The notes under the pieces are model-generated. The model ran no database searches. It had not been told where the DNA came from and worked only from the letters and a program-made list of their open reading frames with translations. Shown here one piece after another: positions 1-5,985 of a DNA stretch of 6,179 nt (position 1 is the stretch's first letter; each line of letters opens with the position of its first letter). The stretch comes from Pseudomonadota bacterium (lineage in GTDB: Bacteria; Pseudomonadota; Alphaproteobacteria; Rhizobiales; Xanthobacteraceae): positions 1 to 6,179 of the forward strand of contig JAJYAH010000442.1 of assembly GCA_021779635.1 (NCBI GenBank), read 5' to 3'. A program made the translations under genes and the position numbers.

Positions 1-210
1 TGGACCACCCAGCCGATGGAAGACCCGGAACGGCGCGATCATCTGTTCGACGTGATCGACTGGGTCGGTTGGGACAAGCTGCTGTTCGCGACCGATTATC
101 CGCATTGGGATTTTGACGAGCCGTCGCGGGTATTGCCGGCCGGCGTCAGCGAGGCCAACCGTGACGCGTTTTATCTCGGCAATGCGCGCAAGCTGTATGG
201 GCTGGCATAG
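1..210 (+). CDS. Amidohydrolase family 2 protein, C-terminal fragment (5' end outside window)
   Basis: The frame is open from the first base and ends at TAG 208-210, giving the last 69 residues of a larger protein. The piece contains FATDYPHWDFDEP, the typical strand-8 signature of metal-dependent amidohydrolase family 2 (TIM-barrel hydrolases and decarboxylases). In that family the Asp of the S/T-D-Y-P-H motif is a catalytic metal ligand. The C-terminal NARKLYGL tail is also usual, since these proteins commonly end in 'GNA-RLYGL'. The natural start is upstream, so the internal ATG at 16 is not a real start. Substrate cannot be told from this fragment; cytosolic hydrolysis or decarboxylation of a cyclic or aromatic acid is the family norm. 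A Rieske protein gene follows on the same strand after 56 nt, which suggests a shared catabolic operon. The family call is confident; the function is open. Confidence 0.88.
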   Translation, partial: WTTQPMEDPERRDHLFDVIDWVGWDKLLFATDYPHWDFDEPSRVLPAGVSEANRDAFYLGNARKLYGLA

Positions 211-253
211 CATGATCCGAAAAAGTGGGAACCGGTTTTTCGAAAGATCATGC
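210..253. repeat. Palindromic intergenic element (GCATGATC...GATCATGC type)
   Basis: GCATGATC (210-217) pairs with GATCATGC (246-253), and CGAAAAA (218-224) pairs with TTTTTCG (236-242). The right arm carries an unpaired AAA (243-245) and the loop is GTGGGAACCGG (225-235). The result is a 15-bp stem with one bulge. Its first base is the last base of the amidohydrolase stop codon. I recall very similar sequences, with GTGGGAACCGGTTTT at the core, as abundant intergenic repeats in Bradyrhizobium and related genomes; that is memory, not a search. There is no trailing T-run, so it is not a standard intrinsic terminator. It may act on mRNA stability or partial termination between the two genes. 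The copy number cannot be judged from this window, where it occurs once. Confidence 0.75.
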
Positions 254-266
254 GTCAGAAAGTAAC

Positions 267-680
267 ATGACCCGTCACGTCGTTGCCCCGGTGGACGAAC
301 TGCCGCCGGGCACCCGCAAATTTCTCACCATCGATGGACGGCCGATCGCGGTGTTCAATATCAAGGGCGAGTTCTTCGGCCTCCTGAACCGCTGCCCGCA
401 TCAAGGCGCGGCGCTGTGCGAAGGGCCGCTGATCGGGCTTGCGCAGTCGTCCGATCCCGGCGCCATCGAATACACGAGGCTGGGCGAAATCCTCCGCTGC
501 CCCTGGCACGGCTGGGAATTCGATATAAGGACCGGTCAATCCTACTGCGACCCGAAACGATTTCGCGCCAGGGCCTACCCCGTCAATGTCGAGCCCGGCT
601 TGAGCGTGGTGAAGGGACCTTACGTGGCCGAGACCATCGCGGTGTCGGTGGAAAGCGATTACGTGGTGGTGGACTTGTAA
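267..680 (+). CDS. Stand-alone Rieske [2Fe-2S] protein
   Basis: This is a 137-residue soluble Rieske domain protein. The cluster ligands are visible as CPHQG (Cys43, His45) and CPWHGWEFD (Cys78, His81), followed by the usual D-x-x-T-G turn. The gap between His45 and Cys78 is 32 residues, about twice the 16-17 of typical Rieske ferredoxins, because of an inserted segment around residues 54-74. There is no catalytic mononuclear-iron domain, signal peptide or membrane segment, so it should be a cytosolic electron carrier or an accessory to an oxygenase or hydrolase pathway. I chose ATG 267 over the GTG at 225 because the GTG lies inside the loop of the palindromic element; AAAGT at 260-263 is a weak ribosome site for 267. 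It follows the amidohydrolase by 56 nt and converges on tcuB with only 27 nt between stops. The redox partner is unknown. Confidence 0.87.
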   Translation: MTRHVVAPVDELPPGTRKFLTIDGRPIAVFNIKGEFFGLLNRCPHQGAALCEGPLIGLAQSSDPGAIEYTRLGEILRCPWHGWEFDIRTGQSYCDPKRFRARAYPVNVEPGLSVVKGPYVAETIAVSVESDYVVVDL

Positions 681-707
681 TGCCGTCAACACATCCGCTA
701 TTGCGAT

Positions 708-1817
708 TTAAACGATGTGCCCTGCTTGCCGCCGCTCGCGCGCATAGCGCACCAGCGCGACATAGCGATAGATGCCGTGCACGAACTTGCCGTAGGGCAT
801 GGTGATGAACAGGGAGAACACCACGCCGAGATGCAGCGCCAGCAGGGGTCCCATCGCCGGGGTCTCGCGCCAGAGCAACAGCGCGATGCCGGTGAGGCCG
901 GTCATGAACAGCATCGCGATGAACGCGACATCCATGCCGGTGCGGGCGGAATCGACCAGCGCGGGATCGCGCTTCCATCTTTCCGCCAGCAATCCGGCCG
1001 GACCCGCCAGCAATCCGATGCCGCCGAGCGTGCCGAGCACGACCGGCACATCCCACCAGGGATACGGCGCCTCGCGCGCGAGCAGATAATGATAGAGCGT
1101 CGCGACAACGGTGGCGGCAAAACACAAAAGGAAGCCGTAGAACGTCAGATGATGATAGATCCTGCGCCGGTCGCTCGGCCGCTCGTCTTCATTGACGCAG
1201 CCGACGCCGCCGCCATCGAGATAGCGCAGCGAGCCCGCATCCTTCATCGCCTGCCACAGCGAAGGCGTATCCATCAGCATGCCGATAGGCTCACCGATAT
1301 CGCGCCAGAAGGCGCGAACCCCCATCGCCAGTGCCGCGATCGCATAGAGCAATGCTGCCCCGAACAGCAGCGCCATGGCATTATGCGGCATCAGCCGATA
1401 AAACGCGCCGGGCCCGGTATGGATGCCGAACAGAACCTGGCGGTCGTTCAAGGCGGCAAAGCCGAAGATGAATGCCGCGACGCTCAAGGCCGCGATCAGG
1501 CTGATGGCGAGGCCGTTGCGCGCGAACAGGCCGGAGCAGGCCTGCGGCCAGGCATAGGCGGCGTAGGATTCGGCGCGCGCGATCGCCAGCGTTTTGGGAA
1601 CATTGACATTGAATTCGTGCGGCGGCGAGAACTGGCAGTCGGTGTAGCAGGCGCCGCAGCCATGGCAGAGATTGGCGAGGTAGTTGAGGTCGCCGTCGGA
1701 GAACGAGCGGCGCATCTCCATCGCCGGAAACACCGCACACAGGCCTTCGCAGTAGCGGCACGAATTGCAGACCGTCATCAGCCGGTCGGCTTCCTCCAGG
1801 ATTTTAGTTCCGTGCAT
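708..1817 (-). CDS. tcuB: Tricarballylate utilisation protein B, membrane 4Fe-4S electron-transfer subunit (TcuB/CitB family)
   Basis: This 369-residue protein has a cytosolic N-terminus with two CxxCxxCxxxC clusters (Cys17/20/23/27 and Cys51/54/57/61). About six hydrophobic segments follow, near residues 104-124, 145-167, 222-247, 257-279, 298-316 and 324-345. Histidines 145, 222, 223, 243, 329 and 347 lie in or next to these and could bind haem. In the TcuB family the protein re-oxidises reduced FAD of TcuA and delivers electrons to membrane quinones. The start ATG (1815-1817) lies inside the end of tcuA, giving a 14-nt overlap; GGGAAG sits 9 nt upstream as a ribosome site. The overlap suggests translational coupling and matched amounts of the two subunits. 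It is the last gene of the minus-strand locus. I see no T-rich terminator hairpin after the stop. The family call is confident; haem binding is inference. Confidence 0.9.
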   Translation of the reverse strand: MHGTKILEEADRLMTVCNSCRYCEGLCAVFPAMEMRRSFSDGDLNYLANLCHGCGACYTDCQFSPPHEFNVNVPKTLAIARAESYAAYAWPQACSGLFARNGLAISLIAALSVAAFIFGFAALNDRQVLFGIHTGPGAFYRLMPHNAMALLFGAALLYAIAALAMGVRAFWRDIGEPIGMLMDTPSLWQAMKDAGSLRYLDGGGVGCVNEDERPSDRRRIYHHLTFYGFLLCFAATVVATLYHYLLAREAPYPWWDVPVVLGTLGGIGLLAGPAGLLAERWKRDPALVDSARTGMDVAFIAMLFMTGLTGIALLLWRETPAMGPLLALHLGVVFSLFITMPYGKFVHGIYRYVALVRYARERRQAGHIV

Positions 1818-3204
1818 GTTTAGCCGCTTCCCGTCCTGCGACCCGGCCGAACACGCTGCCGATGGTCATTCCGATTCCGGCGGCGTAGCCCTTGCCCAGC
1901 ACATTGCCGGCCATGATCTCGCCGGCGGCGAACATGTTGGCGGCAGGCTTGCCGTCGTTCATCAGCATGCGCGCCTGCCGGTTCACGCGGGTGCCGAGAT
2001 AGGTGAAGGTGATGCCCGGCCGGACCGGGTAGGCATAGTAAGGCGGCGCCTCGATCCGCCGCGCCCAATGGCTCTTCGGCGGCGTCAGGCCCTCGGTGCG
2101 GCAATCGTCGAGGATGGTGTGATCGAAGCTGCCAGGACGCACCGCCGCATTGAAGTCGGCGATGGTCCTCTCCAGCACGCTCGCCTCGAGCTCGAGTTTG
2201 GCGGCCAACTCTGTGATCGAGCCGGCCTCGATCGGCGGAAACAAGGACGGCATGAAGCTGTTACGCGAGGTTGCGTCGAAGATGATGTAGGCGATCTGGT
2301 CCGGCTGGGCGGCGACCAGGCGGCCCCAGATCGCGTAGCGCTTCGGCCAGATCTCCTCGCCCTCGTCATAGAAGCGCACCGCCTGCTTGTTGACGACGAC
2401 GCCGAACACCACGCAATCGAGCCGCGTGATGATGCCGCCGTCGAATTTCGGCGCGCGGGCGTCGATCGCGACGGCGTGGCACTGCGTGGGGTCGCCGACT
2501 TCCTGCACGCCCTTGGCCAAGAGCATCTTGAGGATCGAGCCGCGGTTGTAGGGCGTGCCGCGGATCAGGAAATTATCGGCAGCTTCGCCCCAATACTGCT
2601 TCAGCCATTCGATGTTGGCCTCAAAGCCGCCGGCGGCGGCGACCAGGGTCGAGGCGTGGACGTCCGTGCTGCCATCGATCGGTTGCTTCAGGGTCGCGGA
2701 GAGAAACATGCCGTCTTCGATTGTGAGGTCGAGCACTTCGGCGTCGTAGAGAATATCGACGCCGAGCCGTTCGGCGGTGAGATAGAGCGCGTTCAGCATC
2801 GCCCGGCCGCCGCCGAGAAAGAACGAATTGGTCCGGCCAAGGCTCAGCGTGCCGCCCAGCGACGGCTGCCAGCGCACACCCTGTTCGACGATCCAGTTCA
2901 GGATGTCCTTCGACTCGCTGATCATGAAGCGCGCCAGCTCCTGGTCGGTCTGGCCGCCGGTCACCCGCTGCAGGTCTTCCCAGAATTCCTGCTCGGTATA
3001 GGGCCCGGTGAGGATATCGGTCGCAGCGTCATGGGCGCAGCGCATATTGCGGGTGTGGCGGGTATTGCCGCCCCGATAGAATTTCGGAGCGCCTTCCAGC
3101 ACCAGCACGGAAGCGCCGTTTCGCCGCGCGCTGATCGCGGCGCACAGCGCGGCATTGCCGCCACCGATCACCAGCACATCATATTTACACGTCAAGTCGA
3201 CCAT
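1804..3204 (-). CDS. tcuA: FAD-dependent tricarballylate dehydrogenase TcuA
   Basis: This 466-residue flavoprotein belongs to the fumarate reductase/succinate dehydrogenase FAD-binding family and is close to the length I recall for enteric TcuA. The N-terminus holds the Rossmann motif VIGGGNAAL (residues 12-20) and the ribose-binding acidic residue Glu37 after VLVL. RGGNTRHTRN (44-53) follows, a pattern I associate with TcuA. The C-terminal FAD-contact segment is NMFAAGEIMAGNVLGKGYA (423-441) with a following Gly-rich helix. The enzyme oxidises tricarballylate to cis-aconitate in the cytosol, with TcuB as electron acceptor. ATG 3202-3204 places the Rossmann motif at the usual distance; the ribosome site is weak (GAG about 13 nt upstream). 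A 75-nt gap containing a hairpin separates it from the upstream transporter gene. A related 3-carboxylate substrate is possible, since specificity cannot be read from sequence. Confidence 0.92.
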   Translation of the reverse strand: MVDLTCKYDVLVIGGGNAALCAAISARRNGASVLVLEGAPKFYRGGNTRHTRNMRCAHDAATDILTGPYTEQEFWEDLQRVTGGQTDQELARFMISESKDILNWIVEQGVRWQPSLGGTLSLGRTNSFFLGGGRAMLNALYLTAERLGVDILYDAEVLDLTIEDGMFLSATLKQPIDGSTDVHASTLVAAAGGFEANIEWLKQYWGEAADNFLIRGTPYNRGSILKMLLAKGVQEVGDPTQCHAVAIDARAPKFDGGIITRLDCVVFGVVVNKQAVRFYDEGEEIWPKRYAIWGRLVAAQPDQIAYIIFDATSRNSFMPSLFPPIEAGSITELAAKLELEASVLERTIADFNAAVRPGSFDHTILDDCRTEGLTPPKSHWARRIEAPPYYAYPVRPGITFTYLGTRVNRQARMLMNDGKPAANMFAAGEIMAGNVLGKGYAAGIGMTIGSVFGRVAGREAAKHARN

Positions 3205-3241
3205 GCCGTGTTGTTATCTCGTTTGCATGGAAATCGAAACC

Positions 3242-3279
3242 GTCACTGGAGCAAGGCGATCTGCTTGCTCCGGCATGAC
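3242..3279. other. Hairpin between the tcuC-like stop and tcuA
   Basis: GGAGCAAG (3248-3255) and CTTGCTCC (3264-3271) form a perfect 8-bp inverted repeat around an 8-nt loop. An outer GTCA (3242-3245) and TGAC (3276-3279) add 4 bp across a small internal loop. On the transcribed minus strand it begins directly after the transporter stop codon. The sequence after it (AGTGACGGTTTCGATTTCC) has only short T-runs, so it is not a clear intrinsic terminator. A role in partial termination or in protecting the upstream mRNA end, giving unequal transporter and enzyme expression, is inference. Confidence 0.55.
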
Positions 3280-4614
3280 TTAGCCGGGGGTCGCGACGGC
3301 CTCCTGGACAGCAATCGGCTTGCCGCCGCGATAGACCACGAGGGCGGCGATGATGCCAAGGACGGCGGCACACATCAGCCAGAATCCGGGAGAGGCGCTG
3401 TCGCCGGTGTGATTGATCAGCCATGTCGATGCGAACGGCGTGAAGGTTCCGAACAGCCCCGCAGCCAGCGCAAAAGCCATCGAGAAGCAGGTGGTGCGGA
3501 CATGCGCCGGCACTATCTCGACCAGCGCGCCCAGCATGGTCCCGCTGTAGACGCCGAAATAGAACGAGAACATCATTTCAACCGTCAGCATCTTGCCGAA
3601 AGTTGGCGCGGCCGTGAGCCAGTGCAGAGCGGGATAGGCGGTTAGCAGTGACAGGCCCGCAATCGTCAGCAGCACTGGCTTGCGGCCGAGACGGTCGGAC
3701 ACCGCGCCTCCGACCGGATTCCAGATGAAGTTGGTCACCGCCACCAGAAGGGTGACCAGAAGAGCGTCCTGCGAGGTGAGTTTCAGCACGTTCCTGCCGA
3801 AGGTCGGCGTGTAAACGGTGACGAAATAGAAGGTCGTGGTGGTCAGCACCGCGATCATCATGCCGAGCACGATGATCTTCCAGTTCACCGCGGCGGATCG
3901 GAAGACCTCGGACGTGGACGGATGTTTCTTCATCGCCAGGAATTCCGGCGTCTCTTCCAGCGTTCGGCGAAGGAAGAAAATGAAGGGAATGATGAGGCAG
4001 CCGATGAAGAACGGAATTCGCCACTTGGCGAATTCGATCCCCCCGAGCAATGCGATCGTATCGCCTGTCACGGCTTCATTCAGTGCAAATCCGATGGTCG
4101 CGGCGACGAAGATCGCGACTTGCTGGCTCGAGGACTGGAACGAGGTGTAGAAGCCCTTGTTGCCGGGTGTGGCGATCTCGGAGAGATAGACCGAGACACC
4201 GCCAAGTTCGACGCCGGCGGAAAAGCCCTGCAGCAGGCGGCCGACCAGAACGATGATCGGTGCGGCAACGCCGATGCGGGCATAGGTCGGACAGACCGCA
4301 ATCGTCACCGTGCCGATCGCCATGATCGCCAGCGTGACGATCAGACCCTTGCGGCGGCCGATTCGGTCGATATAGGAGCCGAGCACGATCGCGCCGATCG
4401 GGCGCATCAGGGCGCCCAGCCAGAAGACGCCGAAGGCGTTGAGCAACGCGGCGGTTTCGTCATGGGATGGAAAGAACGCCTTGGCGATGTAGGGCGCATA
4501 AAAGCCGAACAGGAAGAAATCGAACTGCTCGAGGAAGTTGCCGCTGGTCGACCGCAGAATGGCGCCGAGCCGCGATTTGAGATGCGGTGGTGGCGAATTG
4601 GCCGATTGCGACAT
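3280..4614 (-). CDS. tcuC: MFS tricarboxylate/H+ symporter (TcuC/CitA-like, metabolite:H+ symporter subfamily)
   Basis: This 444-residue inner-membrane transporter has about 12 hydrophobic segments. [15 protein letters not shown] (26-40) is typical of citrate/tricarballylate symporters. The MFS loop 2-3 motif is seen as [12 protein letters not shown] (79-90), with a repeat in loop 8-9 as [11 protein letters not shown] (305-315). [14 protein letters not shown] (126-139) matches the helix 4-5 motif of the metabolite:H+ symporter group. The frame stays open upstream to 5055, through the regulator gene. I chose ATG 4612-4614 because GGGGGA lies 8 nt upstream of it and because the residues before it are non-hydrophobic and unlike the family. 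The likely role is proton-coupled uptake of tricarballylate, supplying TcuAB encoded just downstream. Citrate or another tricarboxylate is an alternative, because homologues share this fold. Confidence 0.87.
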   Translation of the reverse strand: MSQSANSPPPHLKSRLGAILRSTSGNFLEQFDFFLFGFYAPYIAKAFFPSHDETAALLNAFGVFWLGALMRPIGAIVLGSYIDRIGRRKGLIVTLAIMAIGTVTIAVCPTYARIGVAAPIIVLVGRLLQGFSAGVELGGVSVYLSEIATPGNKGFYTSFQSSSQQVAIFVAATIGFALNEAVTGDTIALLGGIEFAKWRIPFFIGCLIIPFIFFLRRTLEETPEFLAMKKHPSTSEVFRSAAVNWKIIVLGMMIAVLTTTTFYFVTVYTPTFGRNVLKLTSQDALLVTLLVAVTNFIWNPVGGAVSDRLGRKPVLLTIAGLSLLTAYPALHWLTAAPTFGKMLTVEMMFSFYFGVYSGTMLGALVEIVPAHVRTTCFSMAFALAAGLFGTFTPFASTWLINHTGDSASPGFWLMCAAVLGIIAALVVYRGGKPIAVQEAVATPG

Positions 4615-4766
4615 CACTGATTTCCCCCGTGGTCCGGCGGCCGGCGCAAAATCGCTCTGCTCCGGCCGAGACAGTTGCTCCGTCTTCTCGCGGCAATCTG
4701 CCCTGTCCGCGCCGCGCGACCAACTGGAAAACACGGAAGACCGGGTATGGCGACGCAGAAAGTTCG
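4615..4766 (-). promoter_or_regulatory. Probable control region of the tcuC-tcuA-tcuB transcript
   Basis: This is a 152-nt gap between the regulator stop and the transporter start, with no ORF of note. Read on the minus strand it ends in a good ribosome site (GGGGGA, 8 nt before ATG). CGGAGCA occurs twice, 18 nt apart (plus-strand TGCTCCG at 4658-4664 and 4676-4682). Short dyads lie at 4634-4644 (CCGGC-G-GCCGG) and 4692-4702 (GGCA-ATC-TGCC). The best sigma70-like pair I can find is TTGGTC with CAGATT at 17-nt spacing, which is poor. A promoter activated by the LysR regulator would fit a weak core promoter, but no clear T-N11-A dyad is visible. The assignment rests mainly on location. Confidence 0.4.
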
Positions 4767-5666
4767 TCAGTTCTTGTTCTGCACCGAAGTGAGCAGCCAT
4801 TGCCGAAAGGCCGACAGCTTGGGCGAATCCGCTCGGGCCTCGGGCGAGACCAGATAGAAGCCGGCGTCCGCAGGTAGCGTAATCTTGAATGGAACCACGA
4901 GCCGGCCCTTGGCGATATCGGCTTCGACGTAAGAGGTTCGGCCCATCGCGACGCCGATCCCGTCGATTGCGGCCTGCACTGTCATGAAGATCAAGTCGAA
5001 GGTCAGCCCTGGCTGCTTTGAGATATTCGACGGCAGCCCCGCGGCGGTCAGCCATAGCCGCCAGTCGTCGTCATAGCCGCCGCTGCTGTGCAGCAGCGTC
5101 CGATCGGCCAGATCCTCCGGGCACCGCAGCGGCTTGTCGCCGGTAAGCAGCGCCGGGCTGCAGACCGGAAACAACTGGTCGGCCATCAGCCAGTCGGCGC
5201 GCAGCCCCGGCCATTGGCCGCGCCCATAACGGATCGCGGCATCGACATCGCCGCCCTTGAAATCGACCAGGCTCGCGGAGGTGGTGATCCGGACGTCGAT
5301 GCCGGGATGCTCCTCCTGAAATCTCGAAAGCCTCGGCAGCAGCCACTTGGCGGCCAGCGACGCCAGCGTGCTGACCGTCAGCACATGGTCATTGTCCTTG
5401 CGCAACAGCCGGTCGGTGGCGAACCGCAGATCATTAAACGCTGCGCGGACACCGGGCAGATAATCCCGGGCTTCCGGGGTCAATGTCAGCGCGCGGTTCT
5501 GCCGGACGAACAGGCGAACCCCCAACTCCTGCTCCAGCCGCCGGATCTGATGGCTGATGGCGGTTTGGGTGACATTCAGTTCGGAGGCCGCGTTGGTGAA
5601 GCTCAGGTGCCGGGCCGCCACCTCAAACGCGCGCAGCCCATTGAGCGAAGGCAGCCGCGCGGTCAT
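4767..5666 (-). CDS. LysR-type transcriptional regulator, GcvA-like, probable TcuR-equivalent
   Basis: This complete 299-residue LysR protein starts with [20 protein letters not shown], then a winged helix-turn-helix at about residues 20-60 ([20 protein letters not shown], then [10 protein letters not shown]). The effector-binding domain covers about 93-295. The opening is of the GcvA-like LysR subgroup. It is co-directional with, and 152 nt upstream of, the transporter and tcuAB genes. In Salmonella a LysR protein, TcuR, encoded next to tcuABC activates them in response to tricarballylate. By position this protein is the likely counterpart, but I cannot say it is orthologous, so no symbol is given. 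ATG 5664-5666 gives the canonical N-terminus although no good Shine-Dalgarno precedes it. A near-palindrome lies 9-26 nt upstream and may be an autoregulatory operator. Confidence 0.9.
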   Translation of the reverse strand: MTARLPSLNGLRAFEVAARHLSFTNAASELNVTQTAISHQIRRLEQELGVRLFVRQNRALTLTPEARDYLPGVRAAFNDLRFATDRLLRKDNDHVLTVSTLASLAAKWLLPRLSRFQEEHPGIDVRITTSASLVDFKGGDVDAAIRYGRGQWPGLRADWLMADQLFPVCSPALLTGDKPLRCPEDLADRTLLHSSGGYDDDWRLWLTAAGLPSNISKQPGLTFDLIFMTVQAAIDGIGVAMGRTSYVEADIAKGRLVVPFKITLPADAGFYLVSPEARADSPKLSAFRQWLLTSVQNKN

Positions 5667-5674
5667 TTGGCGAA

Positions 5675-5692
5675 AAATTCATGCATGAGTTT
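5675..5692. promoter_or_regulatory. Near-perfect dyad upstream of the LysR gene, candidate operator
   Basis: The sequence AAATTCATGCATGAGTTT is an 18-bp dyad with a single mismatched pair; its core TCATGCATGA (5679-5688) is a perfect palindrome. It lies 9-26 nt upstream of the regulator's start codon. A weak -10-like box TAAACT on the minus strand (plus-strand 5688-5693) overlaps its upstream edge, so a bound protein would block initiation. It does not show the T-N11-A spacing expected of a classical LysR box at its centre, so the binding protein is uncertain. Confidence 0.4.
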
Positions 5693-5721
5693 ATGTCATC
5701 TGAAGAGGAACAAAGTGTCGT

Positions 5722-5750
5722 TTGCGGAAACCCGACTTGGCGCAGATACT
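5722..5750 (+). promoter_or_regulatory. Possible sigma70-type promoter for the DUF1127 gene
   Basis: TTGCGG (5722-5727) and GATACT (5745-5750) are separated by 17 nt and would start transcription near 5757, about 25 nt before the DUF1127 start codon. The -10 matches four of six consensus positions; the -35 matches only the TTG. An 11-bp dyad, TACTC-A-GAGTA (5747-5757), overlaps the -10 and the predicted start point. This is a weak prediction supported mostly by position in the divergent region. Confidence 0.3.
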
Positions 5751-5781
5751 CAGAGTAACAGGTTAGCTTTAGGAGATGAGG

Positions 5782-5985
5782 ATGTCCACTTGTTCACATG
5801 AATCGATGACAAATCATCATGAACCTGGGCTTTTGGCGCAGCTCAGCGAAACCATTCACGTCTGGCGTGACCGCCAGCGTCAACGTCGCGAACTGACCCA
5901 TTGGACCGATCGCGACTTGCATGACGTCGGGCTTTCGTGGAGCGACATCGTGCATGAGGCCGAAAAGCCGTTTTGGCGGGCATGA
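5782..5985 (+). CDS. DUF1127 (YjiS-like) small protein
   Basis: This 67-residue basic protein carries the DUF1127 pattern at its C-terminal half: RQRRELTHWTDRDLHDVGLS (33-52), then SDI and the terminal KPFWRA. An Arg-rich stretch (29-37) precedes it and the N-terminus is short and polar. I chose ATG 5782 because AGGAG (5771-5775) lies 6 nt upstream; the ATG at 5776 directly abuts that site with no spacer, and ATG 5806 lacks a ribosome site. DUF1127 proteins are small alphaproteobacterial proteins; some (for example CcaF1 of Rhodobacter) have been reported to bind RNA and affect stress responses and RNA turnover. The role of this one is unknown. It is divergent from the LysR gene and followed by a possible micro-ORF and an acetyltransferase gene on the same strand. 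Confidence 0.85.
   Translation: MSTCSHESMTNHHEPGLLAQLSETIHVWRDRQRQRRELTHWTDRDLHDVGLSWSDIVHEAEKPFWRA

Noticed and set aside
210..253. The palindromic element as an intrinsic terminator of the amidohydrolase gene
   Set aside because: The T-run lies inside the stem, not after it, and the next gene follows closely on the same strand.
717..1823. A 368-codon plus-strand open frame covering nearly all of tcuB
   Set aside because: The translation is rich in Arg, Gln, Glu and His with no recognisable domain; it is a shadow of tcuB, whose Fe-S motifs and membrane segments are clear.
1765..3645. A 626-codon open frame on the plus strand
   Set aside because: It is antisense to tcuA and the transporter gene, has low-complexity composition rich in Arg, His, Asp and Gly, and matches no family. 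GC-rich third positions keep this antisense frame free of stops.
4615..5055. Upstream extension of the transporter reading frame by 147 codons
   Set aside because: It runs through the end of the LysR gene, encodes hydrophilic sequence unlike the family, and ATG 4614 has a strong ribosome site (GGGGGA).
5707..5736. GGAAC at 5707-5711 as the -35 of an EcfG-type general stress promoter for DUF1127
   Set aside because: No CGTT-like -10 is found 16-18 nt downstream; the only CGTT (5719-5722) is too close.
5776..5781. ATG at 5776 as the DUF1127 start
   Set aside because: The AGGAG site directly abuts this ATG with no spacer; ATG 5782 has the right 6-nt spacing.
5088..5801. A 237-codon plus-strand open frame opposite the LysR gene
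   Set aside because: It is antisense to a clear LysR regulator, has biased composition and no family resemblance.
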